Part shown: positions 1-8,425 of the stretch, one piece after another
Layout: the number at the start of each line of letters is the position of its first letter
Position numbering within the stretch: the first letter of the stretch is position 1
Assembly: GCA_900100325.1 (NCBI GenBank)
Contig: LT629697.1
Coordinates: 2,601,423-2,665,422, forward strand
Length of the DNA: 64,000 bases
Direction: 5' to 3'
Origin: Frankineae bacterium MT45
Lineage (GTDB): Bacteria > Actinomycetota > Actinomycetes > Mycobacteriales > Jatrophihabitantaceae
Translations under genes and position numbers: made by a program
Notes under the pieces: model-generated
Told to the model about the DNA's origin: nothing
Databases searched by the model: none
Seen by the model: the letters and a program-made list of their open reading frames with translations, nothing else

Positions 1-1283
1 GCAATCAACTTGACGAAGCGGTCCATCGCGGCGACGCCGTCGATCATGCCCTCGTCCATGTTGATGTCGATGACCTGTGCGCCGCTCTCGACCTGCTGAC
101 GGGCTACCGAGAGCGCGGTGTTGTAGTCACCGTCGCGGATGAGGTTGCGGAAGCGGGCCGAGCCGGTGATGTTGGTGCGCTCGCCGACGTTGACGAAGAG
201 CGATTCAGCAGTGATTGCCAGGGGTTCCAGGCCGGAGAGTCGGCAGGCCACGGCCGGCGTGGACGGGACGCGTGGGGCCAGGCCGGTGACCAGGGATGCG
301 ATCGCCGCAATGTGTGGCGGTGTGGTGCCGCAGCAGCCACCGAGCACGTTCACCAGCCCGCTCTCGGCGAACTCGCGCACGATCGCGGCTGTCTGGTCCG
401 GTGACTCGTCGTACTCGCCGAAGGCATTCGGGAGCCCGGCGTTGGGGTAGCAGGAGATGAAGCAGTCGGCGACGCGGGCCAGTTCGGCCAGGTACGGGCG
501 CATCTCGGCCGCTCCGAGCGCGCAGTTGAGGCCGACCAGCAGTGGCTTGGCGTGCCGCACCGAATTCCAGAACGCCTCGGTGACCTGTCCGGAGAGGGTC
601 CGCCCGGAGGCGTCGGTGATGGTGCCCGAGATCATCAGAGGCCAGCGACGTCCGCGCTCTTCGAAGAGCGTCTCGACGGCGAAGATGGCGGCCTTGGCGT
701 TGAGCGTGTCGAAGATCGTCTCAATGATGAGCACGTCGACTCCACCGTCGACGAGTCCGTTCGCCTGTTCCAGGTAGGCCTCGACGAGTTCCATGTAGGT
801 GACGTTCCGCGCGCCCGGGTCGTTCACGTCCGGTGAGATCGACGCGGTGCGGTTGGTCGGGCCCAGGGTGCCGACCACGAAGCGCGGGCGGGTCGGGTCG
901 GCAGCGGTCACCGCGTCGCACTCGGCGCGAGCCAGCCGCGCCGACTCGAAGTTGAGTTCGTAGGCGAGGTCCTCCATGCCGTAGTCGGCCAGCGAGATGC
1001 GCTGCGCGTTGAAGGTGTTCGTCTCGATCAGGTCGGAGCCGGCATCCAGGTACGCCCGGTGGATCGCGCTGACGGTCTCAGGCTGGGTGAGTGAGAGCAG
1101 GTCGTTGTTCCCAGCCAGGTCGCGGTCCCAGTCGGCGAATCGCTCTCCGCGGTATTCGGCTTCGCTGAAGGTGTGCCGCTGGATCATCGTGCCCATCGCG
1201 CCGTCAAGCATCAGGATGCGGGACTTCAGGGCCTCGGTGAGGGCGTCTGTGGCGTCCGGGCGAAGGGCGGGCGTTACCGGCAC
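1..1283 (-). CDS. metH: Methionine synthase (cobalamin-dependent), 5' part
   Basis: This is the N-terminal part of B12-dependent methionine synthase, which transfers a methyl group from methyltetrahydrofolate to homocysteine. The gene runs off the left edge, so only about 427 codons are seen. The translation begins around a GTG at 1283 and soon reads [10 protein letters not shown], the start of the homocysteine-binding domain. The zinc ligands appear as GLNCALG and later GGCCGTTP. After about residue 330 the pterin-binding domain starts ([11 protein letters not shown], then [11 protein letters not shown]). A possible -10 (TATGCT on the minus strand) lies about 50 nt upstream. No cobalamin riboswitch was recognised in the 146 bases upstream. 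The call is firm; the exact start is less so. Confidence 0.96.
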   Translation of the reverse strand, partial: MPVTPALRPDATDALTEALKSRILMLDGAMGTMIQRHTFSEAEYRGERFADWDRDLAGNNDLLSLTQPETVSAIHRAYLDAGSDLIETNTFNAQRISLADYGMEDLAYELNFESARLARAECDAVTAADPTRPRFVVGTLGPTNRTASISPDVNDPGARNVTYMELVEAYLEQANGLVDGGVDVLIIETIFDTLNAKAAIFAVETLFEERGRRWPLMISGTITDASGRTLSGQVTEAFWNSVRHAKPLLVGLNCALGAAEMRPYLAELARVADCFISCYPNAGLPNAFGEYDESPDQTAAIVREFAESGLVNVLGGCCGTTPPHIAAIASLVTGLAPRVPSTPAVACRLSGLEPLAITAESLFVNVGERTNITGSARFRNLIRDGDYNTALSVARQQVESGAQVIDINMDEGMIDGVAAMDRFVKLI

Positions 1284-1429
1284 AATGGATCCTTGGGGCT
1301 CGGTCGAACGTAACTGGTCAAAGCCCAAGCATACTGAGGGTCGGCGACCGCAATTTCCGCTCGCGGGCCCGTCCGGAGCGGCCATCCCCGGCAACGCCGC
1401 CGGCATCGCCGAACGCTTGGAGGGGCTTC

Positions 1430-2008
1430 ATGGCGAAACTGATCTACTCCACCCTCGCCTCGCTTGATGGATACGTGGTCGATGCGGAGGGCAGTTTCGC
1501 CTGGGCCACACCGGATGAGCAGGTGCACTCCTACGTCAACGACCTGGAGCGCGGCATCGGCACGCATCTCTACGGGCGTCGGATGTATGAGGTGATGGCG
1601 TACTGGGAGACGGCCGACCCTGGGCCGGGGAGCGAGGTTCCGGTCGCCATGCGGGAGTACGCGGGCATCTGGCGACAGGCCGAGAAGGTCGTCTACTCCC
1701 GCACGCTGGGAAGCGTCATGACGTCCCGAACGCGGCTCGAACCCGTCTTCGAGCCAAACGCGATCCGCGCCCTGAAGGGGAGCGCGACCGCCGACCTGAG
1801 CATCGGTGGCCCGACGCTCGCAGCCGAGGCGCTGCGAGCGGGTCTGGTCGACGAATGCCACCTCTTCGTGGTCCCGGTGCTCGTGGGTGGCGGAACGAAG
1901 GCCTTCCCGGATGGTCATCGGGTGGCGTTGGAGCTGCTTGGCGAGCGTTCCTTCCAAAATGGAACAACTCACCTGCACTACGCAATTCACCCCATCGCCG
2001 GGGCCTAG
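1430..2008 (+). CDS. Dihydrofolate reductase family (RibD C-terminal-like) protein
   Basis: A 192-residue soluble protein of the DHFR/RibD C-terminal family, whose members use NADPH to reduce pterin- or pyrimidine-like substrates. The start reads AKLIYSTLASLDGYVVD, the usual family opening. The middle holds LYGRRMYEVM, and the C-terminal half carries the nucleotide-binding stretch DLSIGGPTLAAEAL followed by VDECHLFVVPVLVGGG. The ATG at 1430 has a GGAGGGG ribosome site a few bases upstream. These stand-alone homologues are common in actinobacteria and their substrates are mostly unknown, so no specific reaction is claimed. It is divergent from metH. Confidence 0.9.
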   Translation: MAKLIYSTLASLDGYVVDAEGSFAWATPDEQVHSYVNDLERGIGTHLYGRRMYEVMAYWETADPGPGSEVPVAMREYAGIWRQAEKVVYSRTLGSVMTSRTRLEPVFEPNAIRALKGSATADLSIGGPTLAAEALRAGLVDECHLFVVPVLVGGGTKAFPDGHRVALELLGERSFQNGTTHLHYAIHPIAGA

Positions 2009-2083
2009 CGCGGCTAAGTTACCTGAGGCCCAGTTAGGCACTATCGTTCTCAGCGAACCCCGCTCAACTGCAATGTGAGAGAC

Positions 2084-2740
2084 ATGGAAGCCCGACCTGT
2101 TATCAATCAGCCCATCATCATCCGAGCCGATCTGGGCGACGAATTCTCCAGTCGCGTGGAGGACATGGGTGACGACTGGCTGACGATCGCCCAGCCGCTG
2201 GACCTCCCGGCTGAGCACACGCTGGTCGAGGGCGCTGAGTTCATGACGACCTGGCGGGCGGACAACGGGATCTACGTGCTGCCGTGCGAGTTGGTCACCA
2301 TCCACCGCGACGGCGCGATGCACATGTGGGACGTGGCGATCACCGGCGAGGTCCGACGGGAACAGCGTCGGGCGTATGTGCGGGCGCGGGCCCGGGGCAC
2401 GGTCACGATGAGCTGGCGCGGACGGGACAAGATCAGCCACGAGGTGACGGGCGCGCTGGAGGATCTGAGCGAGGCCTCGCTGCGTTTCATGTGCCGGGAC
2501 CGCTCAGTCTCCGACGCCGACTTCCATGGCGTGCAGATCAAGACCCACCTCGAGACCGCGGAGAAGGCGTTTGATCTGCGATCTGAGGTACTCCGCGTGG
2601 AGCGGTCTGAGGTCGGCGAGCACTCCAGCGAGACCGGGCCGTGGAGCGTGTATCTGATCTTCAGCGACCCCGGCAAAGCCGCCGATGAGATCCGCCAGAT
2701 CGTCTTCCGCGAGCAGTTGCGGCAGCGCAACGGCCGCTAG
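2084..2740 (+). CDS. PilZ-like (YcgR-type) cyclic-di-GMP effector candidate
   Basis: A soluble protein of 218 residues with a YcgR-like arrangement: an N-terminal split-barrel-like half followed by a PilZ-like half. The arginine cluster RREQRRAYVR (about residues 91-100) fits the PilZ RxxxR c-di-GMP site. The second motif reads DLSEAS (127-132), so the glycine of the usual (D/N)xSxxG is replaced by serine; binding may be weak or altered. Alternative start: GTG at 2075, three codons upstream. Two GGDEF-EAL enzymes lie about 13 kb away in the same window, which supplies a possible ligand source, but no operon links them. Confidence 0.75.
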   Translation: MEARPVINQPIIIRADLGDEFSSRVEDMGDDWLTIAQPLDLPAEHTLVEGAEFMTTWRADNGIYVLPCELVTIHRDGAMHMWDVAITGEVRREQRRAYVRARARGTVTMSWRGRDKISHEVTGALEDLSEASLRFMCRDRSVSDADFHGVQIKTHLETAEKAFDLRSEVLRVERSEVGEHSSETGPWSVYLIFSDPGKAADEIRQIVFREQLRQRNGR

Positions 2741-2828
2741 CCGTTGTCGTCGGGAGTGTGCTCGCTGACCGTGGAGCACCTCTGGGAGTGGCGCCCCACG
2801 GTCAGCTTGCCTCAGCCGGTGACGCGGG

Positions 2829-3710
2829 TCAGCCGGTCACCGCGGTGAGCGTCGGCAGGTAGCCGTACTGGTGCCCGAGGTAGTTCGGGTGAAAGACACC
2901 CTCGAGGTCGTCGGTTGCGCTGTTGATCCATGGCGTGGACGAGCAGATTCCGTGACCGGTGAAGGCCGGACGCGGATCGGCAAAGGTGGCAAAGCTCCCC
3001 ACGGCGTTGACCGCGACCTTGATGACCTGGTCATCCAGGAAGTTCGACGCGTTGTTCATCTGGATCCGGTTCGTGTCGCCGCCCAGAATGCAGTTGCCGT
3101 TTAGTTGGTAGGGGAGTGGGTAGCCCATCACCACGAGCTTGGCCTGCGGCGCCTTCGCGTGGATCGCCTGGTAGGTCGACTCCAGCCGTGCGATGAGCGT
3201 CGAAGTACCGAATGCCTCGGCCGTAGCGACATCACTTGAGCAGTTGCCGAGGTTGTAGGCGCAGGCCTCGACCAGCGTCATGAAACCGGCATCGTTGGCC
3301 CCGACGGCGAGGGAGACGAGTCGAGTGGTCGGGTCCAGCAGCGCGATCTCGTCGGAGACATTGAGGGAGGCGGTGGAGGTCTTGCCGAAGGCTCCGGCCT
3401 GGCCGTCGGTGTGCGCACCCGAGCAGGCGAGCATCTGGCCGGCCGGCAGGGAGTAGGTCGACGAGTGAGCCGCCGCCCAGAGGGGGCCGTAGGCGATCGT
3501 GCTCCGCTTGCAATCGGACGGGTTGGACGCGTTGAAGACGGCGCTGCCCTGCGGCCCGGTGCCGGTACCGACTCCGGCGGCGGTGGAGTCACCGAGGACG
3601 GCGTAGATCAGCGGGGTTGTGGCGTGGGCTGTGCTGGTTCCGGTGAGTAGTGGAACCACAAGCGCGGCGAGCGCCGTGAGGACGGTGCCGAGTCGGCGGG
3701 AGAGTTGCAT
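2829..3710 (-). CDS. Secreted SGNH/GDSL-type esterase
   Basis: A 293-residue exported hydrolase. Residues 1-30 form a Sec signal peptide (Arg-rich start, hydrophobic core, cleavage likely after AHA). The mature protein opens with block I, YAVLGDSTAAG, placing the nucleophile at Ser42. Block III appears as GANDAGF, and the C-terminal block V histidine as GVFHPNYLG. Several cysteines fit disulfides outside the cell. The ATG at 3710 has GGAGG seven bases upstream, which excludes the longer frame. It is divergent from a TetR gene and shares with it an intergenic region holding two matched inverted repeats, so it is probably that regulator's target. Substrate unknown (lipid or ester). Confidence 0.88.
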   Translation of the reverse strand: MQLSRRLGTVLTALAALVVPLLTGTSTAHATTPLIYAVLGDSTAAGVGTGTGPQGSAVFNASNPSDCKRSTIAYGPLWAAAHSSTYSLPAGQMLACSGAHTDGQAGAFGKTSTASLNVSDEIALLDPTTRLVSLAVGANDAGFMTLVEACAYNLGNCSSDVATAEAFGTSTLIARLESTYQAIHAKAPQAKLVVMGYPLPYQLNGNCILGGDTNRIQMNNASNFLDDQVIKVAVNAVGSFATFADPRPAFTGHGICSSTPWINSATDDLEGVFHPNYLGHQYGYLPTLTAVTG

Positions 3711-3764
3711 TCTTGCCTCCGAGAGAGCTGTGCGGGATGGCGTGCTGGACTGGTTCGTAGACCA

Positions 3765-3819
3765 TTTACATACACCTGCGTTCGTGTATGTAAATATAGA
3801 TACACGTACGCACGTGTAT
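3765..3819. promoter_or_regulatory. Paired TetR-type operators, TACAC-N8-GTGTA
   Basis: Two inverted repeats of the form TACAC-N8-GTGTA sit at 3771-3788 and 3801-3818, with centres 30 bp apart (about three helical turns). The first extends to 11-bp perfect arms (TTTACATACAC, 3765-3775, and its complement at 3784-3794). The second has 8-bp arms (ATACACGT at 3800-3807 and 3812-3819). The stretch between them is AT-rich and reads TATATT on the minus strand, a plausible -10 for the esterase. Their position between divergent esterase and TetR genes suggests autoregulation and co-regulation; this is inferred. Confidence 0.75.
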
Positions 3820-3888
3820 GTGCAAGGATTGTGGAGAGACGCCGGTGTGTTCTGAGGCACCGAGACGACAACAACCGAGGAGGTGTCC

Positions 3889-4491
3889 GTGCGGCAGACC
3901 CATGCCGAACGCAATGCCGCCACTCGCAAGGCGTTGCTGGAGGCGACTGCCCGCGGCCTGGCCCACGGCGGCTACAGCACGCTGTCGATCGAGGCCGTGG
4001 CCCGCGAGGCCGGCTATTCGCGTGGCGCGGTGTATCACCAGTTCGCCGACAAGGAGGCACTCGTCATAGCGGCGGTGCAGCAGGCCGAGAAGTCCTGGCG
4101 GCGCGAGGTTGGCGTCCCCGCGGCAGCCGAGAGCGAACCGGTGGCCGCCCTCGTCAAGCTGGCTCGCGGTCATGCCGTCTACTGCCGGCGGGACGTCGCG
4201 CGCCTACTCATCACGCTGCGCGTCGAGTTCTTCGAGGTGGATCATCCGGTTGGCCAGGTGGTCGCCTCGATTCTTGACTCCGGGATCGCCTTCATCACGT
4301 CGTTGGTCGCGGCCGGACGGGCCAACGGCAGCATTCCGACCGGCCCTCCGGATCGCATGCTGGCCCTCGCGTACTACGGAGCCCTTGAGGGAACGGCCAT
4401 CCATCTCAGTCATGAACCGGGCATAGAGTCGTTCGACGAACTACTGGCCGAACGCGCCGTGCTAGGCGTTCTGGGGATTCCAGCGGCCTGA
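3889..4491 (+). CDS. TetR family transcriptional regulator
   Basis: A 200-residue one-component repressor. The N-terminal helix-turn-helix reads ALLEATARGLAHGGYSTLSIEAVAREAGYSRGAVYHQF (quoted in part: GYSTLSIEAVA, AGYSRGAVYHQF), about residues 12-50, as in TetR/AcrR proteins; the rest is a helical ligand domain. The GTG at 3889 is chosen because GGAGG lies five bases upstream; a GTG at 3883 overlaps that site. It is transcribed away from the esterase, with two matched palindromes between them. The ligand cannot be read from sequence. Confidence 0.92.
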   Translation: MRQTHAERNAATRKALLEATARGLAHGGYSTLSIEAVAREAGYSRGAVYHQFADKEALVIAAVQQAEKSWRREVGVPAAAESEPVAALVKLARGHAVYCRRDVARLLITLRVEFFEVDHPVGQVVASILDSGIAFITSLVAAGRANGSIPTGPPDRMLALAYYGALEGTAIHLSHEPGIESFDELLAERAVLGVLGIPAA

Positions 4492-4513
4492 CCGCGATCG
4501 GGCTCCACCAATA

Positions 4514-4576
4514 TGCAACTTATGGTTGCGCAATGCCGTCAACCCGTACTACCGTGATGTGCAACCAACCGTTGCA
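4514..4576. promoter_or_regulatory. Two ArsR-type operators, TGCAAC-N5-GTTGC
   Basis: Two near-identical inverted repeats lie upstream of the SRPBCC-ArsR-SRPBCC operon: TGCAAC-ttatg-GTTGC at 4514-4530 and TGCAAC-caacc-GTTGCA at 4560-4576, 46 bp apart from start to start. The second is just 14 bp before the first start codon. The layout fits binding by the ArsR protein encoded second in the operon, which would give autorepression. That assignment is inferred from position and symmetry. Confidence 0.65.
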
Positions 4577-4590
4577 GAAAGTAGGGGATC

Positions 4591-5055
4591 ATGGAGTACG
4601 GAAACATCGAACGCGAATTCCACGTCGACGCCTCACCCGAGGTGGTCTTCGACGTCATCAGCAACCCCATCCACGTCCGGCAGTGGTGGGGAGCCGACTC
4701 GGACTTCGAGGCGACACCCGGGCACAGCGGCGAACTGGTCTGGGGGAGTGAGGAAGCACCCCGGCAACACGTCACGCCCTTCACTGTGGTCGACGCCGAA
4801 CCACCTCGACTCTTCTCCTTTCGCTGGGCCTATGCCGACACGGCGGCGGCGACACTTGCGAACTCGCTGCTCGTCACCTTCGAGCTGGCACCCTCCGGTG
4901 CCGGGACGACTGTTCGCCTGACCGAATCCGGCTTCCGCGAGATGGGCTGGGAGGCAGCACTCCTCGAGCACAACTACAACGACCACGTCCAGGGCTGGAC
5001 CACTTACCTCGCCGCGCTGGCCGAATACGCCGCCGGGGTCGTCGCGTCCCGATGA
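4591..5055 (+). CDS. SRPBCC/AHSA1-domain protein
   Basis: A 154-residue START-like (SRPBCC, Aha1 C-terminal type) protein with a hydrophobic cavity. The opening IEREFHVDASPEVVFDVISN and the following WWGADSD, then VRLTESGF and NDHVQGWTTYLA at the C-terminus, are the usual AHSA1 signature. It is the first gene of a three-gene operon; its stop overlaps the ATG of the ArsR gene (ATGA at 5052). SRPBCC-ArsR pairs are frequent in actinobacteria, where the SRPBCC protein is thought to handle a small hydrophobic ligand; no substrate is known here. Confidence 0.9.
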   Translation: MEYGNIEREFHVDASPEVVFDVISNPIHVRQWWGADSDFEATPGHSGELVWGSEEAPRQHVTPFTVVDAEPPRLFSFRWAYADTAAATLANSLLVTFELAPSGAGTTVRLTESGFREMGWEAALLEHNYNDHVQGWTTYLAALAEYAAGVVASR

Positions 5056-5390
5056 CACTCGCCATCAACGACGAGCTCTGGTCGGCCATCGGTGACCCGA
5101 CACGGCGAAGGATGCTCGACCTGCTCCTCACCGATGGTGACGCGACGGCGACCACTCTCAGCGATCAGCTGCCGGTGACCCGGCAGGCCGTCGCCAAACA
5201 TCTCACCGTTCTCGGACGGGTCGGACTGGTCCATGTGACGCCGGCCGGACGCGAAATGCGCTACCGGGTGGATGACCTGCAGCTGGCCCGAGCGGTGGCT
5301 CAACTCAACTCGGTCGGCGCGATGTGGGATGCCCGGCTGCGGCGCATCAAGACGATCGCTGAGGCAATTCAACGCGAATCAGAGAAGTAG
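5052..5390 (+). CDS. ArsR-family winged-helix regulator
   Basis: A 112-residue winged-helix repressor of the SdpR/ArsR group without metal-binding cysteines. The core reads WSAIGDPTRRRMLDLL, then the recognition helix in LPVTRQAVAKHLTVLGRVGLV, and a wing with GREMRYRV. It is translationally coupled to the preceding SRPBCC gene (4-bp overlap) and followed 27 bp later by a second SRPBCC gene. Regulators of this group often repress their own operon; the twin palindromes at 4514-4576 are the likely sites. Confidence 0.93.
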   Translation: MTLAINDELWSAIGDPTRRRMLDLLLTDGDATATTLSDQLPVTRQAVAKHLTVLGRVGLVHVTPAGREMRYRVDDLQLARAVAQLNSVGAMWDARLRRIKTIAEAIQRESEK

Positions 5391-5417
5391 CACCTCAAGA
5401 GATCATTGGAGAGTTTC

Positions 5418-5864
5418 ATGAATAGCACGAGTTTTACTACTAGTTGGACCGTCGACCAGTCACCGCAGGAGGTGTATGACGCCATCAACAACGTGCGGGG
5501 CTGGTGGTCGGGGGAGATCGATGGTGGCACTGACAGCCTCGGCGACGTATTCACCTACCGCTACGAGGACATCCATCGCAGCAAGCAGCAGGTCAGCGAA
5601 CTGGTGCCCGGGAAGCGGGTGGCCTGGAGGATCCTGGACGGCTACCTCAGCTTCACCGAGGAGAAGTCCGAGTGGACCGGCACCGAGGTGGTCTTCGAGA
5701 TCGCCGAAGTCGACGGCAAGACCGAACTACGTTTCACTCACGTCGGCCTGGTGCCAGAGTTCGAGTGCTACCAACAGTGCTTCAACGGCTGGAGCTTCTA
5801 TATCAATGAGAGCCTGCGCAGCCTGGTGACGACCGGGCGAGGAGCGCCCAACCCGAAGGAGTAG
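5418..5864 (+). CDS. Second SRPBCC/AHSA1-domain protein
   Basis: A 148-residue START-like protein, the third gene of the ArsR operon. It opens TSWTVDQSPQEVYDAINNVRGWW, and ends with the typical CYQQCFNGWSFYINESLRSL helix. The ATG at 5418 is preferred over a TTG at 5406 because GGAG sits at 5408-5411. It is clearly different in sequence from the first SRPBCC protein of the operon, so the two are not a recent duplication and probably bind different ligands. Confidence 0.88.
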   Translation: MNSTSFTTSWTVDQSPQEVYDAINNVRGWWSGEIDGGTDSLGDVFTYRYEDIHRSKQQVSELVPGKRVAWRILDGYLSFTEEKSEWTGTEVVFEIAEVDGKTELRFTHVGLVPEFECYQQCFNGWSFYINESLRSLVTTGRGAPNPKE

Positions 5865-5893
5865 ACAACCGGTGTCTCGGCCGCCGTCGGCCT

Positions 5894-6790
5894 CTACAGG
5901 CGGACGGCGGCCAGCTTGGCCGGATTGCGGACGCAGTAGATCGCGGTGACCCGTCGGTCGCGGACCTCCACCGAGGTGAGCTGATCCAGGGTTCCGTCGA
6001 TGATCACCATGGCCGTGTTCATGCCGTTGTAGATCCCGGCGCGGATCTCCATCTCGCCCATCCCTTCGCCCTTGGTGAGCAGGCCGACGAGCAGCCGGGC
6101 GACCTTGTCGGCTCCGGTGACGGGGCGGCGGACCGCGTTGACGACTCCACCACCGTCGGCGATGAAGACAACGTCGGGGGCAAGCACGTCCATCAGGGCC
6201 TGCACGTCGCCGGTCGCTGCGGCGTAGGCACACTGCTCCGCCACGGCGCGGGCGTCCAGGGGAGAGGCGAATGTCCCCAGGACCTCCGCCCGTCGGGCCC
6301 GCACCTGCTCCCGTGCCCGCTGGTTGAGTTGTCGCGCCGCCTCCTCGGAGCGGCCGATAGCCGACGCGATCTCGGCGAAGGAGAACTCGAACACCTCGCG
6401 CAGCACGAAGACCGCCCGCTGGGCCGGCGTCAGCGTCTCCAGCACGAGCAGCATCGCCGTCGTGACGGCCTCACCGGTGAGGACGTGGTCAAGGCCATCA
6501 CCAGGACCCCGCCCGTCGGTGGCCAGTGGCTCCGGCAGCCAGGGGCCGACGTACTCTTCGCGCCGTCTAGACCGCAGACGCAGCACCGCCAGCGCCTGCC
6601 TGGTGACGATCTGCACCAGGTAGGCCCGCGGGTGATCGATGCGGCTCATGTCCACGTTTCGCCACTTGAGGTAGCTGTCCTGCAGCACGTCCTCGGTGTC
6701 GCTGACCGAGGCGAGGATTTCGTATGCGATCGAGAAGAGCAGTGGACGGTGCCGGGTGAACTCGCTGTCGAGCGAGGTCGATTCAGTCAT
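5894..6790 (-). CDS. ECF41-type sigma factor with SnoaL-like C-terminal domain
   Basis: A 298-residue extracytoplasmic-function sigma factor. Region 2 (FSIAYEILASVSDTEDVLQD) and region 4 (LTPAQRAVFVLREVFEFS with IGRSEEAARQL) are followed by a SnoaL/NTF2-like domain of about 110 residues. Three hallmarks of group ECF41 can be placed: WLPEP in the linker, DGGG in the C-terminal domain (here followed by V rather than K), and NPAKL near the end (usually NPDKL). In ECF41 proteins the C-terminal domain controls activity in place of an anti-sigma factor. The start overlaps the stop of the upstream oxidoreductase (ATGA at 6787-6790), matching the known pairing of ECF41 factors with oxidoreductases. 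Confidence 0.93.
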   Translation of the reverse strand: MTESTSLDSEFTRHRPLLFSIAYEILASVSDTEDVLQDSYLKWRNVDMSRIDHPRAYLVQIVTRQALAVLRLRSRRREEYVGPWLPEPLATDGRGPGDGLDHVLTGEAVTTAMLLVLETLTPAQRAVFVLREVFEFSFAEIASAIGRSEEAARQLNQRAREQVRARRAEVLGTFASPLDARAVAEQCAYAAATGDVQALMDVLAPDVVFIADGGGVVNAVRRPVTGADKVARLLVGLLTKGEGMGEMEIRAGIYNGMNTAMVIIDGTLDQLTSVEVRDRRVTAIYCVRNPAKLAAVRL

Positions 6791-7881
6791 CTCGGTCCGG
6801 GTACCCACGCGTAGACCGTAGTGCGTGATCCGAATTTGGCGTACCGGGTGATCGATTCCTTCGACCAGGCGGCGGCTCGCCCGCCGATGTACCAGCGACG
6901 GAGGCTGCCATCGCGCTTGCTCGCCTGAATCAGACCCTCGCCGCGACCCAGGCTCACCGCCTGACCCACATACCCCATCGAGTACTTCTTCAGCCTTCGC
7001 TCCTTGACCATTCGGGCCAGAGTTGCTGCGGCGTAAGCGCCCTGCGGGGTCGCCGCGGCGCAGCACAACCGAGCGCCCGGCACGGCTGCGCAGTCGCCGA
7101 CGACGAAGATCCGCTGATTGTTGACGCTGCGCAGGTACTCGTCGACCACCGCCCGGCCCTCGGCATTCACTGTCAACCCGCTCCGTGCGGCCAGGTCCGG
7201 AATCCCGGAGAGGATGCCCCAGAGCGTCAAGTCCGAGCGGAGTTCACGACCCGAGCGCAACTTCAGAACCCCTGGGAATGCCCCTGGTTTCGTTGATACT
7301 GCGGCCACACCGTCCTCCACCACCTCAACGCCGAGGCGGTCGAGGCTGCGGTGTACCCGCCGACGTGCACCCTCGGAGAGACTGGTCCCCACCTGCGGCG
7401 CGATGAGCCTGATCAACAGGTCGGGGCGAGCCTCAGCGAGTTCGGAGGCCGTTTCGATACCCGTGAGTCCGCCTCCGATGACCGTCACAGTCCCGCCGGC
7501 GGGGACACGCGTCAGACGAGTCCGAGCCTGCTCAGCGCCCTCCCACGTCCCGACTGCGACCGTGCCCGGCATCGGCGTGACACTGCTACCGACCGCGACA
7601 AACAGGTAGTCGAAGGGGACTGCTGCGCCGCCATCGAGAAGCACCCGCTCGTCGTCGATGCGCACCGCGGTGCCGACCACCGTGGTGATCGACTCGTGCA
7701 GCATCCGGTCGAGGGAGGTGGCGGCGGCGCCGGTGCCGGCCAGTTGCTCGTGCAGACGCACCCGTTCCACGAAGTCGGGACGGGGATTGATGACCGTGAT
7801 CTCGGCGTCCGGGATCTTCCTGGCCGCCTTGTTCGCTGCGATTGTTCCGGCGTATCCCGCGCCGATGACGACGATCTTCAT
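6787..7881 (-). CDS. FAD/NAD(P)-dependent oxidoreductase (NDH-2-like)
   Basis: A 364-residue flavoprotein with two Rossmann folds. The FAD site is at the N-terminus (KIVVIGAGYAGTIAANKAA), the NAD(P) site in the middle (GTVTVIGGGLTGIETASELA), and the second FAD motif near residue 270 (IFVVGDCAAVPG). There is no obvious C-terminal membrane helix. It is the first gene of an operon with the ECF41 sigma factor, which overlaps it by 4 bp. Oxidoreductases are one of the gene types ECF41 factors are known to accompany and control. Its electron acceptor is unknown. Confidence 0.92.
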   Translation of the reverse strand: MKIVVIGAGYAGTIAANKAARKIPDAEITVINPRPDFVERVRLHEQLAGTGAAATSLDRMLHESITTVVGTAVRIDDERVLLDGGAAVPFDYLFVAVGSSVTPMPGTVAVGTWEGAEQARTRLTRVPAGGTVTVIGGGLTGIETASELAEARPDLLIRLIAPQVGTSLSEGARRRVHRSLDRLGVEVVEDGVAAVSTKPGAFPGVLKLRSGRELRSDLTLWGILSGIPDLAARSGLTVNAEGRAVVDEYLRSVNNQRIFVVGDCAAVPGARLCCAAATPQGAYAAATLARMVKERRLKKYSMGYVGQAVSLGRGEGLIQASKRDGSLRRWYIGGRAAAWSKESITRYAKFGSRTTVYAWVPGPR

Positions 7882-8052
7882 TTGGTTCTCCTCACTAGTC
7901 CGGCCTGCGCCGTGTTGGTCCGTGCTCGCCTCTCTGACATGGGATGCGGCTGCGGTCGGATTCGTGACGCGGGCGAGCTGAGATTGACGTCACTGCGTGC
8001 GTCCTGGCTCGCGTCGGAAGAGTTGGGGTGGGTCGTTTGGCAGGATGGGTCG

Positions 8053-8418
8053 ATGGCGAATCGTGTGCTCGGCGTGACGATCGATTGTGCGGACCCACAG
8101 CGTTTGGCTGCGTTCTGGAGCGCGTTGCTCGATCGACCCGTCACTGACGAGCACGGTGACGACCCGGGCTGGGCAACGGTCGGCTCACGCGAGGATGCGG
8201 TCGGACGCCTCACCTTTCAACGGGTGAACGAACCCAACCGCGCGAAGGTCCGCTTGCACCTCGACGTTCAGGTAGACGACATCTCAGCCGGGCAGGCTCA
8301 GGTCGAGGCGCTCGGCGGAAGTTGGACGGGCGAGCGGCACGACTACACCGAAGGCGCCGTACAGGTCATGCAGGACCCAGAGGGGCACGAGTTCTGCATC
8401 GTCCAGTTCTTCAAGTGA
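8053..8418 (+). CDS. VOC (glyoxalase-like) domain protein
   Basis: A single-domain protein of 121 residues with the vicinal oxygen chelate fold. It reads VLGVTIDCADPQRLAAFWSALL at the N-terminus, VRLHLDVQVDD in the middle and MQDPEGHEFCIVQF at the end, the pattern of the glyoxalase-like subfamily common in actinobacteria. The ATG at 8053 has a CAGGAT box six bases upstream, a weak version of the leaderless promoter pattern seen elsewhere in this window. It is divergent from the flavoprotein gene and convergent with helR. Function unknown. Confidence 0.88.
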   Translation: MANRVLGVTIDCADPQRLAAFWSALLDRPVTDEHGDDPGWATVGSREDAVGRLTFQRVNEPNRAKVRLHLDVQVDDISAGQAQVEALGGSWTGERHDYTEGAVQVMQDPEGHEFCIVQFFK

Positions 8419-8425
8419 CGATCAG

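Noticed and set aside
7882-8052. ECF41-type promoter (TGTCACA and CGTC) before the flavoprotein gene
   Set aside because: Only TGTCAGA was found on the minus strand, with no CGTC at the proper distance; not strong enough to report as a feature.
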